A stretch of 64,000 bases of DNA from Exiguobacterium profundum (GTDB lineage: Bacteria; Bacillota; Bacilli; Exiguobacteriales; Exiguobacteriaceae), in assembly GCF_001909285.1 (NCBI RefSeq), contig NZ_MRSV01000001.1, positions 2,002,556-2,066,555 on the forward strand. Direction: 5' to 3'. Made by a program: the position numbers and the translations under genes. Within the stretch, counting starts at the first letter, position 1, and every line of letters starts with the position of its first letter. Shown here piece after piece: positions 1 through 7,783 of this stretch. The notes beneath the pieces were generated by a model that saw only the letters and a program-made list of their open reading frames with translations, did no database searches and had not been told where the DNA came from.

Positions 1-653
1 GATGCAATCATGAAACCAATCCGGAGGTTCGCTAGACCGAACGCCTTCGATAACGTCCGTAAGATGATGACGTTCGGATATTCGTTCAAGCGAGACACAA
101 ATGAGTTCTTCATTGTGAAATCAATATACGCTTCATCCACGACGAGGTACGGTACACGTGTCGCAATGTCAGACAATTCGTCTAATGTCCACATCTTTCC
201 GGTCGGGTTATTCGGATTCGAAATCAAGACGAGTTTAGGGTCTGTTGTTCGAATGACTTCAGCCAACGTCTCGTAACGCAAACCCTGTTCGTCCGGTTGT
301 GTGAAATGCCCTCTGGCAATTTGTGTATAGATGCCATACATCGAAAAGTCTGGGGCCGGTGCGACCACACGGTCTTCCGTATCCAAAATCGCCTGACTCA
401 AGATGGCCAATAGCTCATCGCTCCCGCTGCCGACCATGAGTTGAGTCGGCTCGACTCCCGCATAGTCAGCATAGCTCGCTTTTAAAGCGAGCAATTCTTC
501 GACTGGGTAACGGCTGAGTGCCTCGAGTGATACGTCTCGAATAGCTCGTTCGAGACGTTCTGGTAACGGATATTGGCTTTCATTTTGATTGAGCGCATAT
601 CCCGAAGCGGCATGAGGTACATAGCGTGGGATATTTTGATAATTTCGTCTCAT
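1..653 (-). CDS. hisC: Histidinol-phosphate aminotransferase, partial (C-terminus off the left edge)
   Basis: PLP-dependent transaminase that makes histidinol phosphate from imidazole acetol phosphate. The minus strand is open from ATG at 653 to the window edge, giving about 217 residues. Visible are an N-terminal substrate-binding stretch (LNQNES), the PLP-site motif NPNNPTG, DEAY, and the lysine motif TLSKAFGLANLRIG near the left edge. Its ATGA start overlaps the hisD stop by 4 bases, so it is translationally coupled. In B. subtilis hisC sits near the aro/trp genes instead; here it is in the his operon. Aspartate or aromatic transaminases are relatives, but the his context supports HisC. 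Confidence 0.93.
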   Translation of the reverse strand, partial: MRRNYQNIPRYVPHAASGYALNQNESQYPLPERLERAIRDVSLEALSRYPVEELLALKASYADYAGVEPTQLMVGSGSDELLAILSQAILDTEDRVVAPAPDFSMYGIYTQIARGHFTQPDEQGLRYETLAEVIRTTDPKLVLISNPNNPTGKMWTLDELSDIATRVPYLVVDEAYIDFTMKNSFVSRLNEYPNVIILRTLSKAFGLANLRIGFMIA

Positions 654-1867
654 ATGTCCTCCATCCGAACAGCCATCGCACGGGCGTGTCCTTCTAATTG
701 TTCTTGTTTGGCGATTCGAATCGCTGCCTTTGTAATCGTCTCATCAAGTTCTGTCATCTCAAGGAACGTCTGACGGCGATAAAAATCATCGACCGATAGT
801 CCACTAGAGAAGCGGGCCGTCCCGCTCGTCGGCAAGACGTGGTTCGGTCCAGCGATATAGTCTCCAAATGCTTCGGCTGCCTCATGTCCGAGGAAGAACG
901 AACCACCGTGACGGATTGCCCGCATCAACGCCTCAGGATCTTTGACGGCCAACTGGACGTGCTCCGCGGCCATCGTATTCGCGTACTCGATCGCATCCTC
1001 GATTGTCCGGTACAAGACGCCGCCACGCTTCAACGATTCTCTCGCAATGTCTTGGCGTGGTAATAGCACTAATTGTCGCTCAAGTTCTTGCTCGATTTGA
1101 TCGCGGAGTGTTTCTGACGTGACAAGCGCAATCGCAGTCGCCTCGACGTCGTGTTCCGCTTGTGCGAGCAGGTCGGCGGCAACCCACTTCGGGTTCGCCG
1201 TCTCATCGGCAATGATCAACACTTCGGATGGTCCGGCGACGGAGTCGATACCGACGATGTGTGAGACGAGAGCCTTCGCCGTCGCGACATATGCATTTCC
1301 TGGGCCGACAATCTTGTCAACTTGACGAATCGTTTCTGTCCCGTATGCGAGTGCTGCCACGGCTTGGGCCCCACCGACCAGAAAACATTCATCGGCACCT
1401 GCAATTTTTGCTGCAATCAATAGGGAAATGTCAATCCCATCTGCTTTTGGTGGGGTGACCATGACGACTCGTTTGACGCCAGCAACTTTCGCCGGAATGA
1501 TGTTCATGAGGACGCTCGACGGATAGACGGCAGTCCCCCCCGGTACATAAACCCCTACCGAATCAAGTGGCATATAGCGTCTCCCAAGTCGGAACATCGT
1601 ATCTTCGAACACATCGTCTTGTCGGACTTGACGCGCATGAAATGCACGAATCCGTTCCGCTGCTAATGTCAGCGCCTCTGTCAATTCAGCATATGCGACT
1701 GGCGGATTAAAGCGGGCCAAATCGACCGATTCGATTCGGTCGACCCCGTCGAATTGTTTCGTCCACTCAAGCAGCGCTTCGTCTCCGCGGGCCTCGATCG
1801 ATTCCACGATCGGTTTCACGGCTTCGACCCAAGCTTCGCGCCTTGAGCGATTCGTTTCTTTACTCAT
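650..1867 (-). CDS. hisD: Histidinol dehydrogenase
   Basis: Zinc enzyme that oxidises histidinol to histidine in two NAD-dependent steps, the last of the pathway. The 405-residue product has the family core: VPGGTAVYPSSVLMN, the GPGNAYVATAK stretch, DSVAGPSEVLI, the EHD and AEHVQL catalytic and metal-binding segments, and the GPNHVLPTSGTARFSSGLSV signature. It is some 20 residues shorter at the N-terminus than many HisD proteins, but the start has a good GAGGAG ribosome site and overlaps the hisG stop, so I keep it. It lies between hisG and hisC in one operon. Confidence 0.97.
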   Translation of the reverse strand: MSKETNRSRREAWVEAVKPIVESIEARGDEALLEWTKQFDGVDRIESVDLARFNPPVAYAELTEALTLAAERIRAFHARQVRQDDVFEDTMFRLGRRYMPLDSVGVYVPGGTAVYPSSVLMNIIPAKVAGVKRVVMVTPPKADGIDISLLIAAKIAGADECFLVGGAQAVAALAYGTETIRQVDKIVGPGNAYVATAKALVSHIVGIDSVAGPSEVLIIADETANPKWVAADLLAQAEHDVEATAIALVTSETLRDQIEQELERQLVLLPRQDIARESLKRGGVLYRTIEDAIEYANTMAAEHVQLAVKDPEALMRAIRHGGSFFLGHEAAEAFGDYIAGPNHVLPTSGTARFSSGLSVDDFYRRQTFLEMTELDETITKAAIRIAKQEQLEGHARAMAVRMEDI

Positions 1868-2472
1868 GCGTTCTCCTCCTGACTCATCTTTCGAATCCAG
1901 GCCTTCAATTCGTCAGGCTGTTCTGCTAAAGCTGTCTCACTCGTGATGAATTTTGCATTGATTGAAAAAATCGTCTCGTATTCTTCCAAGTCGTTTGCAG
2001 CCAACGTCGCGCCTGTCTCGACGATGTCGACGATGCAATCAGCGAGTCCCGTTAACGGAGCCAGTTCGACCGACCCGTTCAACGCAATGACTTCTACGTT
2101 TTGTCGCTTCGATGCAAAGTGTGATATGGCGATATTCGGATATTTACTCGCCACTTTCAATTTCTTTGTGCCGTTGCGTCGAACTTTTGGACCACAGACG
2201 GCCATTCGACAGCGACCGAACGGTAAATCGACGACTTCGAGTACGCCTGGCGTTTTTTCTCGTAAAATATCACCGCCGACAATGCCAACATCTGCCGCTC
2301 CATGCATCACATATTTATAGACATCGTCCCCTTTGACGAAAATGAATTCATGATCTCCTGCTTGTACCGTCAACTCACGTCCCCGCTTCTCCGGCCATAC
2401 GGGTAAGTCACGTTCGACAAAAAATTGACGGGCTGCTTTTTCAATCTTACTTTTCGCGACCGCTACTTTCAT
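1864..2472 (-). CDS. hisG: ATP phosphoribosyltransferase, short catalytic subunit
   Basis: First enzyme of histidine synthesis, joining ATP and PRPP. At 202 residues it is the short form, which lacks the C-terminal regulatory ACT-like domain and needs HisZ for activity and histidine feedback. The PRPP-site motif DIVETGATLAANDLEE lies near residue 150, and the N-terminal KSKIEK and GIVGGDILREK stretches fit the family. The adjacent upstream hisZ (4-base overlap) supports the two-subunit arrangement. Downstream it overlaps hisD. Confidence 0.96.
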   Translation of the reverse strand: MKVAVAKSKIEKAARQFFVERDLPVWPEKRGRELTVQAGDHEFIFVKGDDVYKYVMHGAADVGIVGGDILREKTPGVLEVVDLPFGRCRMAVCGPKVRRNGTKKLKVASKYPNIAISHFASKRQNVEVIALNGSVELAPLTGLADCIVDIVETGATLAANDLEEYETIFSINAKFITSETALAEQPDELKAWIRKMSQEENA

Positions 2473-3392
2473 TTGATCACCCCATCTAACTGTTCTAAAT
2501 CGAGCGACATGCCGAACGCTCGTCTCGAGTGTCCAAAATGTCCATACAGTGAATCATAACGTCCTCCTGAAAGGACACGCTTGCCTTCAACACTTCCCGT
2601 CACGGTCAATCCTGAATAGTAATCAAAGTCTCCCGTTTGACCGAAATCGTAAGACACCTCTAATCCGATAGTACGTAAGTGTTGCACCGCATCGTCCACT
2701 TCACCGATGGCTTCTTTTAAAGACTCTGGTGCCTCAGACCGTAATTCTTCGAGTGCAGAATTCCCGATTAAAAAGGGCAGCTTCGCAATCAACGGATAGC
2801 GATACGTCTCTGCTAATTCACGTAATGATTCTAAGTTTCGAAGTGCTAAGATTTTTCGGAATGTCTGTTCCTGAATCCCTGTCTCTTTCGCGATGAGCGA
2901 GATGACGGCTGCTGACCCAATTTTGATGGTCAAACGTTCGGTAGGCAGGACTCCTTCCGTCATATCGAGAAAGGACTCAATCAGATGACTGTCCTTCTCT
3001 TCGCCATCGACCCATTCGAGTCCAAGCTGTTGCCGTTCATGGGGTTGCCCGGAATGTTTGACCGTCCGACGATAGACGGCACCAGCGTAAGCGACACGCA
3101 TCGGTTCATGACCTTCTGCTAACTTTCTTGCGATTTGTAGTGTATAGTCAGGGCGCATGACGAGAAGTTCCCCGTCGTTCCCGAACAATCGATAATAGGC
3201 TGACTCGTCAAAGAGCGCTAAATTTTGATAATGTGAATAGTATTCGAGAAGCGGTGGATCGATGACTGCGTAGCCGCTCGACTCTGCCTTCTCTAAAAAT
3301 GACAACATCCATCGTTTTGGACGGATGACATCTCCTGATTGAAGTTCATACCAGCCTTCTGGAATCGAACCTTTTGAATTTGACCAAATCAT
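2469..3392 (-). CDS. hisZ: ATP phosphoribosyltransferase regulatory subunit
   Basis: HisZ resembles the catalytic core of histidyl-tRNA synthetase but regulates HisG. The aaRS-like pieces are visible: a DPPLLEYY-type segment, MRPDYTLQIAR (motif 2 region), YRRTVKHSGQPHERQQLGLEW, and the C-terminal GGRYDSLYGHFG. I place the start at the second of two tandem ATGs (3392), 8 bases after AAAGGG; 3395 is possible. It is the first gene of the operon, about 50 bases after a likely sigma-A promoter. Confidence 0.93.
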   Translation of the reverse strand: MIWSNSKGSIPEGWYELQSGDVIRPKRWMLSFLEKAESSGYAVIDPPLLEYYSHYQNLALFDESAYYRLFGNDGELLVMRPDYTLQIARKLAEGHEPMRVAYAGAVYRRTVKHSGQPHERQQLGLEWVDGEEKDSHLIESFLDMTEGVLPTERLTIKIGSAAVISLIAKETGIQEQTFRKILALRNLESLRELAETYRYPLIAKLPFLIGNSALEELRSEAPESLKEAIGEVDDAVQHLRTIGLEVSYDFGQTGDFDYYSGLTVTGSVEGKRVLSGGRYDSLYGHFGHSRRAFGMSLDLEQLDGVIK

Positions 3393-3444
3393 CATAACCA
3401 CCCTTTATCTTGTTATCACTTTACCAAACTAAAGTATTGTGTTA

Positions 3445-3473
3445 AATTTATCAAACAGATAAACACCTGTCAA
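3445..3473 (-). promoter_or_regulatory. Likely sigma-A promoter of the his operon, with operator-like dyad
   Basis: On the minus strand a perfect -35 box TTGACA (3468-3473) and a -10-like TAAATT (3445-3450) are 17 bases apart. A perfect inverted repeat TTTATC-AAACA-GATAAA (3447-3463) fills the spacer and overlaps the -10, as expected for a repressor site. It also lies upstream of the divergent hisJ-type gene, so one regulator could control both. Confidence 0.6.
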
Positions 3474-3502
3474 CCAAATGAACTGAAAAGGACGTGTAAT
3501 CG

Positions 3503-4321
3503 ATGTTTAACTTTACCCACGATGGCCATGTGCATACCCCTTTTTGTCCACACGGTACAAATGACCCGATTGAACACTATATTCAAGTCGGGATCGAAAA
3601 AGGCCTGCAAACGATGACGTTCACAGAACATGCGCCTTTCCCCCCATCGTTCACCGACCCGGTCCCGAATCAAGACTCGGCGATGTCGATTGATCTACTT
3701 CCAGAATACCTCGATACGTTGCATCAGATGAAACAGCAGTATCAAGCGGTTATCGACATTAAAGTTGGATTAGAAGTCGACTTATTGCCTCATTTAGAGA
3801 AAGAGACCATTGCCTTACTCAAGCCTTTCGCACCATTGATTGATGAAGTCATTTTATCGCAGCATTTCCTATATAGAGATGGCGCCTATATGCCGATTGA
3901 TTATTCTGCCGAGACGTTTGATGAACTCATCAAAGCGTTTGGCTCATTCGAGAGCGTAATGAGAGCTTATTATGAGTCGATTGAACAGGGTCTCTCATTT
4001 TCGTGGGAAGACATCCGTGTCGCTCGTATCGGACACCTCGATCTCCCGATAAAGTATCAAAGAAACTATGAATGGGACCGCTCAAAAGTAAAAGAGGAAG
4101 AAATACGTCTGTTACAGATGATTGCCGACCGGGGATTCGGACTTGACTTCAACACGGCCGGACTCAGAAAACCGGATTGTGGGGTACCTTACGTCGCCGG
4201 ACTTGCAAAATCCGCGAACGACCTGCACATCCCGTTCACGATGGGTTCGGATGCGCACCTCGCTCAAGATGTGGCGGCTGGATTCGACTTCATTGAACAA
4301 AAAAAAGCCACGTTCCTATGA
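3503..4321 (+). CDS. hisJ: Histidinol-phosphatase, PHP family
   Basis: PHP-type metal hydrolase that would convert histidinol phosphate to histidinol, between the HisC and HisD steps. The 272-residue protein opens with the PHP metal motif DGHVHTPFCPHG (residues 6-17), followed by TEHAPFP, GLEVDLLP and a C-terminal GSDAHLAQDV metal-binding motif. It is transcribed divergently from hisZ across about 110 bases. The supply of a missing his step next to hisZGDC strongly supports the role. Its stop codon lies inside its own terminator hairpin. Confidence 0.93.
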   Translation: MFNFTHDGHVHTPFCPHGTNDPIEHYIQVGIEKGLQTMTFTEHAPFPPSFTDPVPNQDSAMSIDLLPEYLDTLHQMKQQYQAVIDIKVGLEVDLLPHLEKETIALLKPFAPLIDEVILSQHFLYRDGAYMPIDYSAETFDELIKAFGSFESVMRAYYESIEQGLSFSWEDIRVARIGHLDLPIKYQRNYEWDRSKVKEEEIRLLQMIADRGFGLDFNTAGLRKPDCGVPYVAGLAKSANDLHIPFTMGSDAHLAQDVAAGFDFIEQKKATFL

Positions 4322-4333
4322 ACGTGGCTTTTT
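4301..4333 (+). terminator. Intrinsic terminator of hisJ
   Basis: GCCACGTTC-CTAT-GAACGTGGC followed by five T, preceded by a run of A. The hisJ stop codon falls in the loop and right arm, so coding sequence and terminator overlap. Confidence 0.85.
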
Positions 4334-4437
4334 GACAGCGATCTAGCTATCTAGATCCCCATGCTTATGGTTGACAACGATATGGCGTTCCATTTCTTCA
4401 TCTGTAAACATCATACCATAACGAATAAAAGATGCAA

Positions 4438-4468
4438 TAAAAAATTGGGTGAAATGGTTCACCCAATT
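4438..4468 (-). terminator. Intrinsic terminator of the 4473-4823 gene
   Basis: On the minus strand AATTGGGTGAA-CCA-TTCACCCAATT is followed by TTTTAT. It sits directly after the stop codon of the small gene upstream. Confidence 0.8.
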
Positions 4469-4472
4469 GAGA

Positions 4473-4823
4473 TCACATTGCCGCATATAATGTTTTCAAG
4501 TCGTTTGTCGCTTCCTCGTCCATTTGAATGGCCACGAGTTCAACGTATTGGAGCGCTGGATCTTGATCTTTCGACAATGAGACAATCTCAGCAGCCGCCT
4601 TATCTAATGCCAACAAGATTCCTGATACACCAAGCGTCGGATAGTATCGAAGGAGTGCACGAACATGTTTAATCTCTGATACTTCATTTCCGTTAATGGT
4701 TAATGATTTGACGGCAAGCTCCTTGTGCATGCCAATCGCAAATTTATCTTCCCACACTTCTTCGAGTGTGATCAACGCCTCTACTTCATATGCACCATCT
4801 GTAAAGCGAACGAGTTTTTCCAT
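4473..4823 (-). CDS. Small soluble protein of unknown function
   Basis: A 116-residue acidic protein that I do not recognise. It has no membrane segment or signal peptide. The N-terminal half (GAYEVEALITLEEVW) suggests beta strands, and the rest has repeated hydrophobic positions typical of a compact alpha/beta fold. It is a single-gene unit: ATG follows a GAGAGGGGA ribosome site, and a strong terminator follows the stop. The neighbours (hisJ and a deaminase) give no functional hint. Confidence 0.7.
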   Translation of the reverse strand: MEKLVRFTDGAYEVEALITLEEVWEDKFAIGMHKELAVKSLTINGNEVSEIKHVRALLRYYPTLGVSGILLALDKAAAEIVSLSKDQDPALQYVELVAIQMDEEATNDLKTLYAAM

Positions 4824-4932
4824 GTGTAAATTCCCCTCTCTTGAATCTACTTTTATTATATAAGAGATTTTAAAGTGTATATTGTGAAATATTGAACATT
4901 GTGTGTAAAGTTTGTCTCACCTCATTTTGAAC

Positions 4933-4960
4933 AAAAAAAAAGGCCCCTCCGAGGAGGGGC
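4933..4960 (-). terminator. Intrinsic terminator of the dCMP deaminase-like gene
   Basis: On the minus strand GCCCCTCC-TCGG-AGGGGC is followed by nine T, about 65 bases after the stop of the gene at 5024-5599. Confidence 0.85.
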
Positions 4961-5023
4961 GAATAATGGAAGAGTAAAACACCATTGGCAGTACATTAAT
5001 AATATATCATCTAATGAAAACGT

Positions 5024-5599
5024 TTACAATGTATTTTTGTACATTTTTTCAAGTGGTATATGTAACACTTCAATCCCGCTTTCACGCATCAATTCTAACC
5101 CATCCCCATGCTCATAACCGACAGCATAAACGACTCGCGCGACGCGTGCCGCAATTAAGGCGAGTGAACAGGCATGACATGGTGAATGCGTGACATACGC
5201 CGTCGCACCAAATGCATTCGTTGAATCGGCAGCGAGTTTTCCAATCGCGTTGATTTCCGCATGGATTTCATGTTGCTTCGACCAGTGATGGTGATCATAT
5301 GGGTCTGTACACTTGATATATGTCACACCATCTCGGATGAGTCGTGCCGGTTCGTTGATCATATCGAGATCCGTCGATGCAACATAGTCGGCATGCTTAT
5401 AGAACCCATCTTCTTGCTTGATATAGATTTCATTACAGTTCGTATGACCAGATGGTGTACCATTCAGGCCAATTGAAATCGGTTTTTCTTTTTTTTTTAT
5501 GACACAGGCTACACTCTTCGATGCACACTTCGAGTGCCGCTCGGCCATCATATCAGCGAATAATAACCACGTCTCATCCCACAATCGTTGCTTCTCCAC
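5024..5599 (-). CDS. Deoxycytidylate deaminase-like protein (ComEB type)
   Basis: Zinc-dependent cytidine/dCMP deaminase family, 191 residues. The catalytic HAEINAI motif (near residue 115) supplies the zinc histidine and proton-shuttle glutamate, and SPCHAC supplies the two zinc cysteines. Likely reaction: dCMP to dUMP. It starts with GTG after a GAGGAGGG ribosome site. It forms a single-gene unit with terminators on both sides and is not beside comEA/comEC, so a competence link is not shown. Residues 34-40 read IKKKEKP, encoded by a 10-base A run where relatives usually have a mixed sequence (see findings). Confidence 0.88.
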   Translation of the reverse strand: MEKQRLWDETWLLFADMMAERHSKCASKSVACVIKKKEKPISIGLNGTPSGHTNCNEIYIKQEDGFYKHADYVASTDLDMINEPARLIRDGVTYIKCTDPYDHHHWSKQHEIHAEINAIGKLAADSTNAFGATAYVTHSPCHACSLALIAARVARVVYAVGYEHGDGLELMRESGIEVLHIPLEKMYKNTL

Positions 5600-5616
5600 T
5601 CAAGTCCCTCCTCGTA

Positions 5617-5644
5617 GAAAAAGAAAGTCTGATTGCTCAGACTT
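5617..5644 (-). terminator. Intrinsic terminator of the xpaC-telA operon
   Basis: On the minus strand AAGTCTGAGCAATCAGACTT is followed by a T-rich tail (TCTTTTT). It comes immediately after the telA stop codon. Confidence 0.8.
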
Positions 5645-5649
5645 CCCCC

Positions 5650-6879
5650 TTAGTATCCAGTGTCCTTTGGTAGTTCTTTATTTTTCGAAGCGATCTCGAT
5701 GACCTTCTCCTTCAATTCGTGCTCCATGCGGTCAAGTTCGCGCTCTGCGTCACGACGTTTTTGCTTCCCTTTTTGCTGGATGCGTAACGTTTCATCTAAC
5801 GTAGAGAGTAAGTTCTCGTGAGCGACTTTCAGTGATTCAACAGAGACAATCCCTTTTTCATTTTCTTGAGCGATTTCAATCGATGAATCTTTGAGCATCT
5901 TCGAGTTCTGCTCAAGCAGTTGATTTGTTGTCTTCGTCACGTCCTGCTGCATACGAAGTGCCGTTTTCTGGCGCGTCAAGCTGAGTGCAAGAACGACTTG
6001 GTTTTTCCAAAGCGGAATCGTGTTGACGACCGCTGACTCGATCTTTTCAGCAAGGATTTGGTTATTCTGCTGAATGACTCGAATTTGAGGTGCCATTTGA
6101 AGGCTGATGGTACGACTCAATTTTAAATCGTGCAACTTTTTCTCAAAACGGTCCGCTAATTGAATCATATCGTTCAATTGTTGAAGCTTCGATTGATCTT
6201 TAGAAATTTCTACTTCTTGACGTAACGGGGCAATCTCGTGTTCCCGTACATGGTCAAGTTTTGTCTCACCCGCGGCGATATAGACGTTCAACTCTTCGAA
6301 ATATCGCTTGTTCTTATCATACATTTGATCGAGCATCGTGATGTCTTTCATGAGACCGAACTTCGCACGATCGAGGTTATGAATGACCTCTTCCAAATAG
6401 ACGTTCATTTTTTCGAACTGATTCTTATAGTTTTCAGCCTTCTTCTTCGCACGACCGATGAGCGGAATGTTATCCATGAAACTCTTTTTCTCCGGTTGAT
6501 GCATATCTGGGTCCATCTTACGGACGTTTTGCATCAAGTCAGACAACAGTTTACCGGCATCGCCGCCATCTTTCATCCGCACTTCCGTCAAAATTTGATC
6601 AGAGAATTGGGAAAGTTCGCGCTGGACATTCGACCCGAACAACATAACAGAGTCTGTCTTCTTAATATCAATGGATTCAGCCAATCGTGTGATGCGCTCG
6701 CGATGCTCTTGAGGCACGTCTGGTTTCGCTTGAATGGCTGGCACTTCATGTGACTGTGTAACGGATGACCATTCGACAGATGGATCACTGAACCCCTCCG
6801 TCTCCGTTTTTGTTTTTGTATCAGAAGTCAGTTCTTCTTCCGGCCATGACTGCCAGTTCGTTTCATTCGATGAAGTCAT
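5650..6879 (-). CDS. Toxic anion resistance protein, TelA/KlaA family
   Basis: A 409-residue TelA-family protein. The family is named for tellurite resistance, but its biochemical function is unsettled. The sequence is largely helical and charged, with an N-terminal variable tail and a core (residues 60-400) rich in predicted coiled coil. No membrane segment is present. Its start overlaps the end of xpaC by 17 bases, and the telA-xpaC pair is common in Firmicutes, which supports the call. I would not assign a substrate. Confidence 0.9.
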   Translation of the reverse strand: MTSSNETNWQSWPEEELTSDTKTKTETEGFSDPSVEWSSVTQSHEVPAIQAKPDVPQEHRERITRLAESIDIKKTDSVMLFGSNVQRELSQFSDQILTEVRMKDGGDAGKLLSDLMQNVRKMDPDMHQPEKKSFMDNIPLIGRAKKKAENYKNQFEKMNVYLEEVIHNLDRAKFGLMKDITMLDQMYDKNKRYFEELNVYIAAGETKLDHVREHEIAPLRQEVEISKDQSKLQQLNDMIQLADRFEKKLHDLKLSRTISLQMAPQIRVIQQNNQILAEKIESAVVNTIPLWKNQVVLALSLTRQKTALRMQQDVTKTTNQLLEQNSKMLKDSSIEIAQENEKGIVSVESLKVAHENLLSTLDETLRIQQKGKQKRRDAERELDRMEHELKEKVIEIASKNKELPKDTGY

Positions 6880-7594
6880 GTTTCTTTCTCCCTTCCGGCT
6901 GATCAGACAAGACGCGCTCCATCATGATCAGTTCACGTTCAAAGTCTACGGCGTCATCTTCAAGGAGACGTCCGCGTTGTTCTTTAAATTTATCGACAAT
7001 TAGTCGCATATTTGTGATTAATTGTTCCCGAGTCTCTTCTTGAATGACGACTCGTTTTCCTTCAAGCTCTTTAAATTTCAAGACGACCGAGACGAGGGAA
7101 TCTAAATAGAATGTGAACAGGTCTCGAACATGCTTTGCGTCTTGTGGATTTTCGAATAATTCTTCGAACAATTCGTGCGCTTCTTTCGAGACGGCCTTCA
7201 TTTCACGCCTCACTTCTACATCTTTAATATCTGGAAGAACACGGTCGATTTGTTGTAACTTCTCATATCCTTGCTCAATCGTCCGTTGCAAAAATTGAAG
7301 CTCTAAATCGTCTGTCGCCTCGAACTGTCGCGTAGGCATCGGCTCTTCGATCGGTTTTAAAATCCTCGATCCAGAAAACGATTCTTCCTCATCGAGTAAC
7401 AGTTTCTTCTTAGCACGTTTTGCCACCGTTGTCGGTGTACGTTGACGATGTTTGCGCTTGTTCGTCGACCATACTTCATTCAAGACGAGCGCCCCTACAA
7501 TAATGAATAACCAGGAGAAATCGAATACGTTAATGGCAAAGTATATGACTGCCCCTGTCAGGGCCCATTTCATCCATGTTTTCATTCTTTTCAC
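6863..7594 (-). CDS. XpaC-family membrane protein
   Basis: A 243-residue protein of the XpaC family, often annotated as 5-bromo-4-chloroindolyl phosphate hydrolysis protein, a name from an overexpression phenotype rather than a proven activity. It has one or two membrane helices in the first 40 residues (KWALTGAVIYFAINVF, SWLFIIVGALVL), then a basic linker and a long helical cytoplasmic region. It is the first gene of a two-gene operon with telA. Confidence 0.87.
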   Translation of the reverse strand: MKRMKTWMKWALTGAVIYFAINVFDFSWLFIIVGALVLNEVWSTNKRKHRQRTPTTVAKRAKKKLLLDEEESFSGSRILKPIEEPMPTRQFEATDDLELQFLQRTIEQGYEKLQQIDRVLPDIKDVEVRREMKAVSKEAHELFEELFENPQDAKHVRDLFTFYLDSLVSVVLKFKELEGKRVVIQEETREQLITNMRLIVDKFKEQRGRLLEDDAVDFERELIMMERVLSDQPEGRKKHDFIE

Positions 7595-7745
7595 CTCATC
7601 TCATGTTACTTCTATTGTACATTACGAAACCATTCAACAAAAGTTTCGTCATCCCTATCATTTTAGCATAATAAAATTCGTCGATACCTCCGTCCACAGG
7701 TGTAGAATCAACTACCTATATCGACTACTTTCCCGTTGCGAGACG

Positions 7746-7777
7746 AAAAAAACCGTAGACTCATAGAGTCTACAGTT
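7746..7777 (-). terminator. Intrinsic terminator of the NSS transporter gene
   Basis: On the minus strand CTGTAGACT-CTATG-AGTCTACGG is followed by seven T, shortly after the stop at 7784. Confidence 0.82.
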
Positions 7778-7783
7778 CGTTTG

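Noticed and set aside
10-276. Plus-strand 88-aa ORF at the left edge
   Set aside because: It lies wholly inside the hisC reading frame on the minus strand, which matches the family.
5650-7594. telA-xpaC as a new stress-resistance system
   Set aside because: The pair is a known, widespread Firmicute arrangement, and nothing here distinguishes it.
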